Shown here piece after piece: positions 17,202 through 25,880 of a stretch of DNA of 64,000 nucleotides. Position 1 is the stretch's first letter, and the number at the start of each line of letters is the position of its first letter. This DNA is from Micromonospora narathiwatensis. Lineage in GTDB: Bacteria > Actinomycetota > Actinomycetes > Mycobacteriales > Micromonosporaceae. Below the pieces are notes generated by a model, which was given only the letters and a program-made list of their open reading frames with translations, made no database searches and was not told the DNA's origin. The translations under genes and the position numbers were made by a program. The stretch lies in NCBI RefSeq assembly GCF_900089605.1, contig NZ_LT594324.1:3348001-3412000 (forward strand), given 5' to 3'.

Positions 17202-18179
17202 GTGCGGACGCAGGAGGTGGCGCTGCCGGGCGGCGCGGCGGACACGACCGACGGGCGACTCGGGGCGGGGGTACGCGCCTGGGTGGAGTCGCCGCCGCTG
17301 CGCGCCCTGGTCGGGCGGTTCGGCGGCGACTGGCCGGCCGGCGACCTGTCGGCGGTGCTGGCCGCGCTGGACGACTTCTCCGCCCGACACTGGGACTTCC
17401 GGCAGGGGCGGGAGCGCCCCGACGCCCGGGAACCGGCCTTCGACCCGGCCACCGTCCGGCTGGTGCTCGACGCGGCGGCGACGCTGGGCATGGTCCGGGC
17501 CGCCCCACCGGCCCTGCCCCGCTACGTGCACCTGCTGGTGCTCGGCGGACTGGCGCACGCCTGCCTGCGGCGCACCGCGTACGCCGCACACCTGGTGCGT
17601 ACGGTCGCCGGGATCTCCGGCGAGGTGGCGGCGCTGGGCAGCTGCCGGGCGCTCTCCCCGGCCGAGTCGCGGCTGCTCGCCGACGCCGGGACAACCGACT
17701 GCGCGACCGAGGTGGACGCCCTCGACGCCGGAGTGCGCGCCGCGTTCGGGGTGAGCGCGCCGAGCGAGGAGACCGGCGAGGAGGCGGACCACCCGCACCG
17801 GGCCTGGTCCTCGCGCACCTACCGGCCGGCCGGCCTGCCCCCGGTCCGCGTCCTCGCCGCCCCGTCCAGCGAGCCGGACCGGCGCCGGGCGCACACCGCC
17901 GACACCCAGCGCTTCTGGGCCGAGCACATCCGGCTGCGCCCCGGCGACCCGGTGCTGATGGTGACCGCGCCGATCTACGTGCCGTTCCAGCACTGCGACG
18001 CGTTGCGCACCCTCGCCGTGCCGTACGGCTGCGGGATCGACACGGTCGGCGTCGACCCGGCGCTGGCCACGCTGGCGGGCGTGCCGGAGCCGACGCTGAC
18101 CCCGGGCCGCTACCTCCAGGAGATCCGCTCGGCCATCCGGTCGATGCGCGCCCTGCACACCGCCCTGCCAGCCGCCTGA
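17202..18179 (+). CDS. Conserved-looking protein of unknown function
   Basis: 325-residue soluble protein that I do not recognise. It has no signal peptide or membrane segment. The N-terminal half is helical and rich in Ala and Leu; residues ~60-110 hold an alternating hydrophobic pattern ending YVHLLVLGG. The C-terminal half (LMVTAPIYVPFQHCDALR, then CGIDTVGVDP) looks like an alpha/beta fold in which an N-terminal DT/TQRF segment precedes a strand, faintly like DUF218/YdcF proteins, but this is a weak resemblance. GTG is set by a leaderless -10 box. It may share a transcript with nothing: both neighbours have their own signals. Confidence 0.7.
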   Translation: MRTQEVALPGGAADTTDGRLGAGVRAWVESPPLRALVGRFGGDWPAGDLSAVLAALDDFSARHWDFRQGRERPDAREPAFDPATVRLVLDAAATLGMVRAAPPALPRYVHLLVLGGLAHACLRRTAYAAHLVRTVAGISGEVAALGSCRALSPAESRLLADAGTTDCATEVDALDAGVRAAFGVSAPSEETGEEADHPHRAWSSRTYRPAGLPPVRVLAAPSSEPDRRRAHTADTQRFWAEHIRLRPGDPVLMVTAPIYVPFQHCDALRTLAVPYGCGIDTVGVDPALATLAGVPEPTLTPGRYLQEIRSAIRSMRALHTALPAA

Positions 18180-18240
18180 AACCCGGATGGCCGGAAACCC
18201 GGCTGCGCCCGCCGACCCGGCCCCGGTAGCCTTCCGGCAC

Positions 18241-18316
18241 GGCGAGGACGGCTCCGGGCGCGCTTCCTTCTCGAATCTTTCGCAGAGACCTAGCGCGCCC
18301 GATCTCCGTCCTCGCC
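18241..18316 (+). promoter_or_regulatory. Large imperfect inverted repeat before the RING-domain gene
   Basis: Two nested perfect stems: GGCGAGGACGG (18241-18251) with CCGTCCTCGCC (18306-18316), and GGGCGCGCT (18256-18264) with AGCGCGCCC (18292-18300), separated by a 4/5-base internal loop and closed by a 27-base loop. It ends 25 bases before the ATG at 18342, so it is either an RNA structure in the leader of that gene, a terminator for the upstream gene, or an operator. Confidence 0.5.
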
Positions 18317-18341
18317 GCTTCGGCTACAGAGGGTGACGGCG

Positions 18342-20948
18342 ATGACGCGACCGACGGCTCCGACCACGACCGCCGGCGTACACCCGGTCGCGGTGGCCCT
18401 GGTCCGCCGCGCCGGCCTGGTCGCCACCGGCCTGCTGCACGGCGGGCGCAAGGTCCGCCGCGCCGGTCGTCGGCCGGTCGGCACCGCCGAGGCCGTGACC
18501 GCGCTGGAGGCGGACGTCCTCGCCCTCGGCTGGCTGATCGGCCCCCGGCTGCGCGCCGCGCTGGCCGCGCTGCCCGCCGAGCGGCTCGCCGCGGTCGGCC
18601 ACGGCCTGCTGGCCACCCTGGAGACGGCGGTCGGCGCGCACGCCCCGCACGTCCCGCTGTTCAAGGACTTCCCCCGCCGAGTACCCGCCGACACGCGGGA
18701 GCTGCACGTCCGGCGCATGTTCGCGCTGCTCCTGCAGCAGCCGGAGCAGCCCTGTGTGCTCTGCGGTCGGGTCCGCACCGTCCAACCGGTGTCGCCCTGC
18801 GCCCACCTGACCTGCGTCGCCTGCTGGGACGAGGGCTACACGGCCTGCCCGATCTGCCACCGCCGAATCACCGACGGGCCCTTCCTGCCGGTCGTCGCAC
18901 CCCCGAGCGGCGGTCGTACCCTGCCGCTGCCCCGCCGCGCCGAGGTGCTGGAACTGGCCGACGACGTCGACCGCGCGGTGCACCAGGCGCTCGGCGCGCT
19001 GCTGGCCCGGCGTACCCCGCTCTCCCCCACCGACCAGCGCGACCTGTTGGCCCTGGTCGACCACGCCGGCCCGGCCGAGCCGGCCTGGCTGCCCGACGAG
19101 GTGCCCGTCCGGGAGACCCGGGCGCTGTTGCTGGACCGGCTGCTCACCGGGCCGGTCGACCCGGCCCGCACGGCGGCCCTGCTGGACCGGTACGTCACCA
19201 CCGCCACCGACGTGCTGCGGCTGCTCGCGGTCCGCGACGGTGGCGACCCGGGGCTGGTGGAGCCGCCGAAGCGGCGCGGCTCGCCGCCCCGCCCGCTGCG
19301 CCGGGCGCTGCTGGCCCGGCTGGACGCGCTCGGGCTGCCCGCCCTGCTGGCGGACCTGCCCCGGCACCGGGACCGCTGGCTCGCCGCCGCCGAGAACCTG
19401 CACCCGTTCGAGCAGCCGGCCCGGCACCCGGAGGCGGCCACCGCCTTCGCCGTGCTGCGCCGCACCACGGTCGCCCCGGACAGCCGCCTCGGCCGGGTCG
19501 TCGCCGAGGTGGTGGCCGCGTACGCGCCGCTGGTCCGGCCGGCGGCGGGTCGGCTGCACGCCGCGTCCCCGGCCGCCCGGGTGGAGGCCGCCCTGGCCGA
19601 CGGGGACGTCGACGCGGCCGTCGACCTGCTCGCCCGCCGGCCGGGTGAGCTGCTGCGGCGGACCGTCGCGCTGGCGGCCCGTGGGGGCGACCCCGAGCGG
19701 CTGCGCGCGGCGGTGGCGGAGGCCGCCCGTACCGTGTCGCCCGGCGTGCTGATCGCCGCCCTCGGCGCGGTACGCGCGGCGACCTGGCCGGCCGGCACCC
19801 GGCTCTTCTTCCCGCGCGGCGGCCGTGCCCGGCTCTGGGCCGAGCCGGACCGCCGCCCCCGGCTGCCCGCCCTCGTCGGAGGCGAGCTGGAGGACCTGCT
19901 GGTCACCGAGCTGCGGGACCGGGCGTCCCGGCTGCCCCGGGTCGACGTGGCGCTGGTGGACGCGGCGCTGGCCGACCTGACGGCGCCGTTCGCCGAGCGG
20001 ACCGCCTCGGACGCGTTGGTCCGCCTGCCACGCGGCAGCGCCCGACCCCTGCCGGACGGTCGGCGGGTCCGGCTCTTCCTGCACTGGACCGAACCGGCCG
20101 GCACCCGCGTCGACCTGGATCTCTCCGTCGCGATGATCGCCGACGACGGCGGTTTCGTCGGCTGGTGCGACTACACCCGGCTGCGGTTCTTCGGGACGGC
20201 GGCGGTCCACTCCGGAGACCTGACCTCGGCGCCGGCCCCGCTCGGCGCGAGCGAGTTCGTCGACCTCGACATCCCCGACCTGACCCGGCGCGGGATCCGG
20301 TACGTGGCGATGGTGGTGTTCAGCTACAACGACGTGCCGTTCGAGGAGATGACCGACGCCTTCGCCGGGTTCATGGGCGACCCGGGCGACGGGGCGCCGT
20401 TCGAGCCGAAGGCGGTCGAGCAGCGGTTCGACCTCACCGGCCGTGTCAAGATCGCCACCCCGCTCCTGGTCGACCTGCGCTCCCGGACGATGCGCTGGAT
20501 CGACGCCACCATGACCGGCACCGGTGACGAGCATTCGGTGGCCCGCTACTCGCGCACCCTCGCACGGCTCACCGTGGCCGCCGACGAGCACTTCGCCGCC
20601 GGCCGACGGGTGAGCCTGTGGGAGCTGGCCTGCTGGCACGCCGCCGGCCGGGCCGACACCGTGCTGGTCCGGAGCCGCGACGGCGCGCTCACCGGCTACC
20701 GCCGCACGGCCGGCGAGTCGGCGGCGGCCTTCGCGGGGCGGCTGACCGCGCTCGGGCCGGCCGACCAGGCGCCCACCGACGGGGTGCCGGCCGACGCCGA
20801 GCCGCGTTTCGCCGCGCTGGTCCGCGGCGACCTCCCGCTGCCCGCCGGGGCGCAGGCGTACGCGCTGCACCGGGCCGACCTGGACGCCGGGCGGGTCACC
20901 CCGCTCGACGCGGCCGACCTGGTCGCCGCCCTCGCGCCCCGGCGCTGA
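18342..20948 (+). CDS. RING-finger protein with C-terminal TerD-like domain (MXAN_6230/SCO0854 type)
   Basis: 868-residue protein. Residues 138-172 form a canonical C3HC4 RING pattern: C138-x2-C141-x11-C153-x-H155-x2-C158-x2-C161-x7-C169-x2-C172, which should bind two zinc ions. A long Arg/Leu/Ala-rich helical middle follows. From about residue 560 the sequence resembles the calcium-binding TerD stress domain (DLDLSV near 590, GGFVGWCDY, then YVAMVVFSYND). I recall this architecture as a small bacterial family named after Myxococcus MXAN_6230 and Streptomyces SCO0854; its function is unknown. ATG at 18342 is chosen over GTG at 18333 because AGAGGG is eight bases upstream. RING domains in eukaryotes are E3 ligases, but no partner E1/E2 gene is nearby, so a ligase role is not supported here. 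Confidence 0.87.
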   Translation: MTRPTAPTTTAGVHPVAVALVRRAGLVATGLLHGGRKVRRAGRRPVGTAEAVTALEADVLALGWLIGPRLRAALAALPAERLAAVGHGLLATLETAVGAHAPHVPLFKDFPRRVPADTRELHVRRMFALLLQQPEQPCVLCGRVRTVQPVSPCAHLTCVACWDEGYTACPICHRRITDGPFLPVVAPPSGGRTLPLPRRAEVLELADDVDRAVHQALGALLARRTPLSPTDQRDLLALVDHAGPAEPAWLPDEVPVRETRALLLDRLLTGPVDPARTAALLDRYVTTATDVLRLLAVRDGGDPGLVEPPKRRGSPPRPLRRALLARLDALGLPALLADLPRHRDRWLAAAENLHPFEQPARHPEAATAFAVLRRTTVAPDSRLGRVVAEVVAAYAPLVRPAAGRLHAASPAARVEAALADGDVDAAVDLLARRPGELLRRTVALAARGGDPERLRAAVAEAARTVSPGVLIAALGAVRAATWPAGTRLFFPRGGRARLWAEPDRRPRLPALVGGELEDLLVTELRDRASRLPRVDVALVDAALADLTAPFAERTASDALVRLPRGSARPLPDGRRVRLFLHWTEPAGTRVDLDLSVAMIADDGGFVGWCDYTRLRFFGTAAVHSGDLTSAPAPLGASEFVDLDIPDLTRRGIRYVAMVVFSYNDVPFEEMTDAFAGFMGDPGDGAPFEPKAVEQRFDLTGRVKIATPLLVDLRSRTMRWIDATMTGTGDEHSVARYSRTLARLTVAADEHFAAGRRVSLWELACWHAAGRADTVLVRSRDGALTGYRRTAGESAAAFAGRLTALGPADQAPTDGVPADAEPRFAALVRGDLPLPAGAQAYALHRADLDAGRVTPLDAADLVAALAPRR

Positions 20949-21009
20949 CCCGGCTCGACGGAACCGGGCCGCCGCCAGGGCGCTCCGCCGGAGGTGCGCC
21001 CGACAGCAC

Positions 21010-22356
21010 TCAGCGGGCGGTGTCGGCGACCGCCTGCGCGAACACCTCCGACCGGTGCTCGAAGTTGCGGAACCGGCCGTAGCTCGGGGCGGCCGGGGAG
21101 AGCAGCACCACCCCGCCGGCCGGGGTCAGCTTGCGGGACAGCCCCACCGCGGCGACCAGGTCCTCGGCCAGCTCGGTCCGCACCGCCGCCAGCCCGGCGA
21201 GCGCCTCGACGATCCGCGGGCCGCTGTCCGGGATGCCGATCACGGTGATCTCCCGCTCGGCCAGGTGGTCGCGCAACGGGGTGTAGTCCAGGCCCCGGTC
21301 GGTGCCGCCGACGATCACGGTCAGCGGCCGTCCCTCGTACGCGTCGATCGCGTGCATCGCCGCGTACGGGCTGGTGGCGAGGGTGTCGTCGACGAACGTG
21401 ACGCCCGACGGGTCGGGGATCTCGGTGAGCCGGTGGGCCAGCCCCTGGAACCCGGCGACCGCCACGGCGAGGGTGTCCTTGCGGCCCGCCACGTCCACGC
21501 CGAGCGCGTCCAGCACGGCGAGGGCCACGCAGAGGTTGGTCTCGTTGTGTCGGCCCACCAGGGGCAGCACCCCGCGCGGGAACAGCGGCGTGTCCCGCAG
21601 GTGGAACCAGGGGGTGCCGTCCGGGCCGGAGGCGACGTGGGTGGTGTCCGGCAGGCCGGCCCGTACCGCGGCCCGGTCCCCCAGCTCCAGGGCGAGCCGC
21701 GGGTCGGCGCCGTTGACCACCACCGTGTGCGGGCCGTGCCCGAGCAGGTTGAGCTTGTCCCGGTAGTACTCCCGCTCGCCGCCGTGCGCGTCGAGGTGCT
21801 CGGGGAAGAGCGCGGTGACCACCGCCACCCGGGGCGAGTCGGTCAGGTCGGCGCACTGGTAGCTGGACAGCTCCAGCACGTACAGCTCGGCCTCGGGCAG
21901 GTCGAGCAGCGGCACCCCGATGTTGCCGCCGAAGACGTTCGGCCGGTCCATCGCGGTGAGCAGGTGGCTGATCAGGCTGGACGTGGTGCTCTTGCCCTTG
22001 CTGCCGGTGACCCCCACCGTCCGGTCGCCGTGGTCGGCCATCCAGAGCGCGCTGCCCTGGGTGACCGGTACGGCGCGGGCGCGCAGCTCGACCATCCACG
22101 GGTGGGTGCTCGGCACCCCCGGCGACCGGACCACCACGTCGGCGGCGGCCAGCCGGGCGAAGCCCTCCTCCCCGGTCACCAGCGGCGCGGCCGCGGCGAC
22201 CGGCCCCTCCCAGGGCAGGCTGAGGAAGTTCGCGCTGTCGTCGACGGCGACCAGGCCGGCCGGGCCGTGCGCGGCGATCGCGGTCACCGCGGCTCGGCCC
22301 TCCCGGCCGGCTCCCCAGACGGCGACATGACGTCCACGCAGATCAGACAGGCGCAC
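21010..22356 (-). CDS. murD2: UDP-MurNAc-L-Ala--L-glutamate ligase (MurD2-like)
   Basis: Mur ligase of 448 residues in the cytosolic stage of peptidoglycan synthesis. It shows the N-terminal Rossmann start VAVWGAGREGRAAV, the ATP loop VTGSKGKSTTSSL, HRLTEI in the middle and the C-terminal domain with the VGGTDRGLDY loop and ending PAAPSYGRF. GTG at 22356 is preferred because GAGGAG is seven bases upstream, whereas GTG at 22362 would overlap that site. Divergent transcription from a MurL-type epimerase gene 90 bp away is the known context of MurD2, which adds L-Glu rather than D-Glu. Without that neighbour it would be called MurD; the L-Glu preference is an inference from context. Confidence 0.88.
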   Translation of the reverse strand: MRLSDLRGRHVAVWGAGREGRAAVTAIAAHGPAGLVAVDDSANFLSLPWEGPVAAAAPLVTGEEGFARLAAADVVVRSPGVPSTHPWMVELRARAVPVTQGSALWMADHGDRTVGVTGSKGKSTTSSLISHLLTAMDRPNVFGGNIGVPLLDLPEAELYVLELSSYQCADLTDSPRVAVVTALFPEHLDAHGGEREYYRDKLNLLGHGPHTVVVNGADPRLALELGDRAAVRAGLPDTTHVASGPDGTPWFHLRDTPLFPRGVLPLVGRHNETNLCVALAVLDALGVDVAGRKDTLAVAVAGFQGLAHRLTEIPDPSGVTFVDDTLATSPYAAMHAIDAYEGRPLTVIVGGTDRGLDYTPLRDHLAEREITVIGIPDSGPRIVEALAGLAAVRTELAEDLVAAVGLSRKLTPAGGVVLLSPAAPSYGRFRNFEHRSEVFAQAVADTAR

Positions 22357-22434
22357 AGGCACTCCTCAGGGGTAGCGACGGCGGTCGGCGGGCACGGTCC
22401 GGCACAGCCGGACACGGCCGGACGAACCAGGGCT

Positions 22435-22440
22435 TAGTAT
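22435..22440 (+). promoter_or_regulatory. -10 box TAGTAT upstream of murL
   Basis: TAGTAT, five bases, then GTG at 22446: the spacing of a leaderless promoter. It lies in the 90-bp gap between divergent murD2 and murL. Confidence 0.5.
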
Positions 22441-22445
22441 TGCGC

Positions 22446-23813
22446 GTGCCCAACGAGCAGCTCCGGCGGATGGACGCCTTCACCTTCCCGTCCTACTCGA
22501 TCGACCTCGCCACCGGCGAGGCGTTGTTCGACTACGCCCTGACCGGCCCGGACGGCGAGCAGCGGTTCACCGAGGCGATCACCCTCCCGCTGCCGGCCGA
22601 GCCGGTGTCGGACGAGACCGCGGCCACCCTCACCCGGGTCCTCGAACTGCTGCACGTCGTCGCCGGCGTCAGCTACTACAAGGCCGCCGCGCCGGGCCGG
22701 CTGGTGCTGCCGGCGCCGCTGGGCGCCGCCGCCGTCGAGCTGGTCACCGCCGTCTACACCAAGGGCCTCGCCGAGTACGCGTACCGCAACCAGCTGCCGC
22801 ACGTACTGGAGCTGCGCCCGGAGGTGCCGGCCGGCGAGGTCGCCCCGCCCCGGGTGTACGACGACTCGGACCGCCGGCCGCTGTCCGCCGTCGGCGGGGG
22901 CAAGGACTCCATCGTCACCCTGGAGGCGCTGCGCCGGGCCGGCTTCGACCCGGTGCCCTTCTCGGTCAACCCCAACCACGTCATCGTCTCGGTCAACGAG
23001 GCGTCCGACCTGGTGCCCCTCGCCGCCCGGCGCCGGATCGACCCGGTGCTGTTCGACCTCAACGCGGCCGGCGCGCGCAACGGCCACATCCCGGTCACCG
23101 CGATCAACTCGCTGATCGCGGTCGCCACCGCCGTGCTGCACGGGCTCGGTCCGGTGGTGATGTCCAACGAGCGCTCGGCGTCCGACCCGAACCTGGTCTG
23201 GAACGGCCACGAGATCAACCACCAGTGGTCCAAGGGCGTCGAGGCGGAGGGGCTGCTGCGGTCCGCCCTGGCGGAGCACGCCGGGCTCACCGAGCCGTAC
23301 TTCTCGCTGCTGCGGTCGCTGTCCGAGCTGCACATCGCCCGGCTCTTCGCCGAGATCGACCGGTACGACGCGGTGGTGACCAGCTGCAACGCCGCGTTCA
23401 AGCTGCGCGACGCGAGCGACCGCTGGTGCCGGGACTGCCCCAAGTGCCGGTTCGTCTTCCTGGCCATGGCGCCGTTCATGACCCGGGAACGGATCACCCG
23501 CATCTTCGGCGGCGACCTGCTCGCCGACCCCACCCAGATCCCCGGCTACCGGGAACTGCTCGGGGTGGACGGGCACAAGCCGTTCGAGTGCGTCGGCGAG
23601 GTCGAGGAGTCGGTGGTGGCGCTGAGCCTGCTCGCCCAGCAGGAGCAGTGGCGCGACGCGCCGGTGGTTCGCGCCCTGGTGGACGCGCTGCCGGACACCG
23701 CGTGGTCGGCCGCGGCCACCTCCGACGTCTTCACCCCCGGCGGTCCGAACTTCGTCCCGCAGCGGTACGCCGCCGCGCTCACCGCGCTGGCTTGGGCGTC
23801 TCTCCCCGGCTGA
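22446..23813 (+). CDS. murL: UDP-MurNAc-L-Ala-L-Glu epimerase (MurL-like)
   Basis: 455-residue enzyme that, in the characterised Xanthomonas system, epimerises the terminal L-Glu of UDP-MurNAc-L-Ala-L-Glu to D-Glu using ATP. The PP-loop-like segment SAVGGGKDSIVTLEALR (around residue 150) and the cysteine cluster WCRDCPKCRFVF (around residue 325) are clear, and it also has NPNHVIVSVNEASD and VMSNERSASDPN. Three starts are possible: TTG at 22440, GTG at 22446 and ATG at 22470; the GTG fits the leaderless -10 box. With murD2 it replaces the usual MurI/MurD route for D-Glu. Assignment is by recognition of the family and the gene pair. Confidence 0.85.
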   Translation: MPNEQLRRMDAFTFPSYSIDLATGEALFDYALTGPDGEQRFTEAITLPLPAEPVSDETAATLTRVLELLHVVAGVSYYKAAAPGRLVLPAPLGAAAVELVTAVYTKGLAEYAYRNQLPHVLELRPEVPAGEVAPPRVYDDSDRRPLSAVGGGKDSIVTLEALRRAGFDPVPFSVNPNHVIVSVNEASDLVPLAARRRIDPVLFDLNAAGARNGHIPVTAINSLIAVATAVLHGLGPVVMSNERSASDPNLVWNGHEINHQWSKGVEAEGLLRSALAEHAGLTEPYFSLLRSLSELHIARLFAEIDRYDAVVTSCNAAFKLRDASDRWCRDCPKCRFVFLAMAPFMTRERITRIFGGDLLADPTQIPGYRELLGVDGHKPFECVGEVEESVVALSLLAQQEQWRDAPVVRALVDALPDTAWSAAATSDVFTPGGPNFVPQRYAAALTALAWASLPG

Positions 23814-23862
23814 TCGTCCAGCCATTTGGCCCGCCGCTCGACGGCTCAGGGCGTACTCGGGC

Positions 23863-23889
23863 CACCGGTGTGCGACGGCGACACCGGTG
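23863..23889. terminator. Hairpin between convergent murL and pucR-type genes
   Basis: Perfect 9-bp stem CACCGGTGT (23863-23871) with ACACCGGTG (23881-23889), 9-base loop, immediately downstream of both stops. No U-tract. Confidence 0.5.
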
Positions 23890-23895
23890 CCCGGC

Positions 23896-25812
23896 TCAGC
23901 TACGGCGGACCGCGTCCAGGGCGAGCAGGGCGACGTGTAGGGAGAGGCAGGCGTCGACCGAGTCGAGGTCGACGTCGAGGATCCGACCGATCCGGGCCAG
24001 CCGCTCGTAGAACGCCGGTCGGGACAGGTGCACCGCCGCAGCCGCAGCCGACTTGTTCCGGCCCGACTCCAGGTAGGCCCGGAGGGTGCCGAGCAACTGC
24101 TCCCGAGGGTGCTGGGCGTGGTACGCCAACAGCGCGCCGAGTTCCCGCTCGACGAAGGTCTGCACCCGGGGCTCGTCGCGCAGCAGATGCAGCAGACCGG
24201 CGAGGCCGACATGGGGCAACCGGAAGATCAGCAGATCGCGCCGGTCCCGGCGGGCTGCCTGGGCGATCTGCCTGGCCTCCACCAGCGACCGGCCGGCTTC
24301 CCGCAGGCTGCTCACACTGGAACCGGCGGCGACGATCACGGCGGCCGGACCACCCGCGGCGGCCGGGCGGAACGTACCGCCGACGGGCGAACGGGGCGCC
24401 GGCGGACGGGCCGGAGCGGCGTCGAGGCGTACCCGCCGCAACGCCGCCGCGAACGCGGCGAGTGCCTTCTCCTCCGCGGCCGGATCGGGCAGCGCGAGCA
24501 ACGCCCCCACCGCATGGTCGTCCACGGCGCTGGTCAGGCCGGTGAGCTTGGCCTCCAACAGCGCGTGGCCGACCGCCTCGGCGAGGTCGCGCAGCCGGGC
24601 GGGACCGGCCTCCGGCCCGGCGTCGACGCCCGGCGCCGCCCCCTCCCCGACCGGCTCGTCGGCCCGGTAACGGACCACCACGCCGACCAGATGCCGGCGG
24701 TCCAGCGGCACGCCGAGCGCCTTGGCCCGCAGCGCCACCTCGTCCACCGGGCGGGAGTGATCGATCAGGGCGGTGAGCAGGGTGCGGTGGATCTGACGTT
24801 CCAACCCCTCGGCGTCACGGCGGATCAGCCGGCCCAGGGCGAGGGTGGAGGCGGCCCGCTCGACCAGGATGGTGAGCCGGGTGGGCGGGGCACCCGACCC
24901 GACGGCGTACGGGCCGGCGATCCGGCCGGCGAGCGCCACGTCGCCGCCCCGGTCGCCGTCGGTCCGCCCGGCCGGGGCGGCATCGGTGCGGACGGCACCG
25001 GTCGGGGCGGCCCGTGACTCGAAGCCGTCGTCGGCCGGCAGCGCCCGGCCGGTGGTCAGTTCCCCGCCGGCCGGCCAGCGCAGCAGCAACCGCCCCCAGT
25101 CCTGGCCGCGCGCGCCGACCGTGGTCACCAGCCACCCGCTGTCCGGGTCGTACGCGGTGCGCCCGCCCGGACGGATCCGCCGGGAGTGCTGCTCCCAGCG
25201 CTCCAGCAGCAACTCGGCGCTCTGCCCCGCCGGGTCGTACGCGAGCACCTGCCGGGACAGGTTCTCCAGCACCACGGGGCAGCCGGACAGGTCGGCGGCC
25301 TGCCGCACCACCTCGGCCGCGTCGGCGCCTTCCACGGACAGCTCGGTGAACCGCTGGTGGATCTCCTCGGTCGCTCGCAGCTCGGTGAGCTGGGCGTCCA
25401 CGATCAGCGCGTGCACCGCCTCGGTGATCCGTACGAACGGGATGGCCCGGCGCAGCTCGACCAGGGGCAGCCCGCGCCGCTCGGCGGCGGCGGCCATCAC
25501 CCGCGGCACCCCGCTGACGTAGCGGCGGCCCAGCTCGACCACGAGCCCGGAGACCCCGACGTCGGCCAGGTCGCCGATGAAGGCGCGCAGCCCGGCGTCG
25601 TCGGCCGGCAACCCGATGCCGGTGGTGAGCACCAGTTCGCCGCCGCCGAGCAGGGTGGCGATGTCCGGCACCTCGGCGGCGTGCACCCAGCGCACGGGCC
25701 GGTCCAGGCCCGCGTCGCCGGCGACCAGGCGCGGGGCGCCGTGGCGCACCGGCACCAGGGCGAGCACCTCACGCACGGTAGGGAACACGGGCGACACGCT
25801 ACCCTGCGTCAC
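23896..25812 (-). CDS. PucR family transcriptional regulator
   Basis: 638-residue DNA-binding regulator. Residues ~10-130 form the PucR N-terminal (purine-catabolism) domain, with VRWVHAAEVPDIATLL and GGELVLTTGIGL. A central GGDEF-like/CdaR region follows around 330-450 (HLVGVVVRYRAD). The C-terminal helix-turn-helix reads LLGTLRAYLESGRNKSAA then HLSRPAFYERLARIGRIL. Such proteins control purine, pyrimidine or other nitrogen-catabolic genes. The GTG at 25812 has no clear ribosome site; GTG codons a few residues inside are alternatives. It is not next to the mmsA/aminotransferase pair about 8 kb away, but that pair is a possible target. Confidence 0.87.
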   Translation of the reverse strand: MTQGSVSPVFPTVREVLALVPVRHGAPRLVAGDAGLDRPVRWVHAAEVPDIATLLGGGELVLTTGIGLPADDAGLRAFIGDLADVGVSGLVVELGRRYVSGVPRVMAAAAERRGLPLVELRRAIPFVRITEAVHALIVDAQLTELRATEEIHQRFTELSVEGADAAEVVRQAADLSGCPVVLENLSRQVLAYDPAGQSAELLLERWEQHSRRIRPGGRTAYDPDSGWLVTTVGARGQDWGRLLLRWPAGGELTTGRALPADDGFESRAAPTGAVRTDAAPAGRTDGDRGGDVALAGRIAGPYAVGSGAPPTRLTILVERAASTLALGRLIRRDAEGLERQIHRTLLTALIDHSRPVDEVALRAKALGVPLDRRHLVGVVVRYRADEPVGEGAAPGVDAGPEAGPARLRDLAEAVGHALLEAKLTGLTSAVDDHAVGALLALPDPAAEEKALAAFAAALRRVRLDAAPARPPAPRSPVGGTFRPAAAGGPAAVIVAAGSSVSSLREAGRSLVEARQIAQAARRDRRDLLIFRLPHVGLAGLLHLLRDEPRVQTFVERELGALLAYHAQHPREQLLGTLRAYLESGRNKSAAAAAVHLSRPAFYERLARIGRILDVDLDSVDACLSLHVALLALDAVRRS

Positions 25813-25841
25813 CGTGATCTCGAAGAACCGGCCGGCGGGGA

Positions 25842-25880
25842 TCAGCCCGGGTCGTCGCGGCCCAGCTCCCCGCAGGCGCA
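25842..25880 (-). pseudogene. Duplicated 3' tail of the SpoU-type methyltransferase gene
   Basis: Positions 25849-25877 match 27242-27270 at 28 of 29 bases. In the minus-strand frame it reads A-C-G-E-L-G-R-D-D-P-G-stop, against A-C-W-E-L-G-R-D-D-P-P in the intact methyltransferase gene, so frame and stop are kept. Nothing further upstream is recognisably homologous. It looks like the leftover end of a second or duplicated copy, now separated from the gene by the HAF-repeat protein. Confidence 0.6.

Noticed and set aside
18342..20948. A bacterial ubiquitin-ligase operon around the RING protein
   Set aside because: No E1, E2, ubiquitin-like or JAB-protease gene is encoded nearby; only the RING domain itself is supported.
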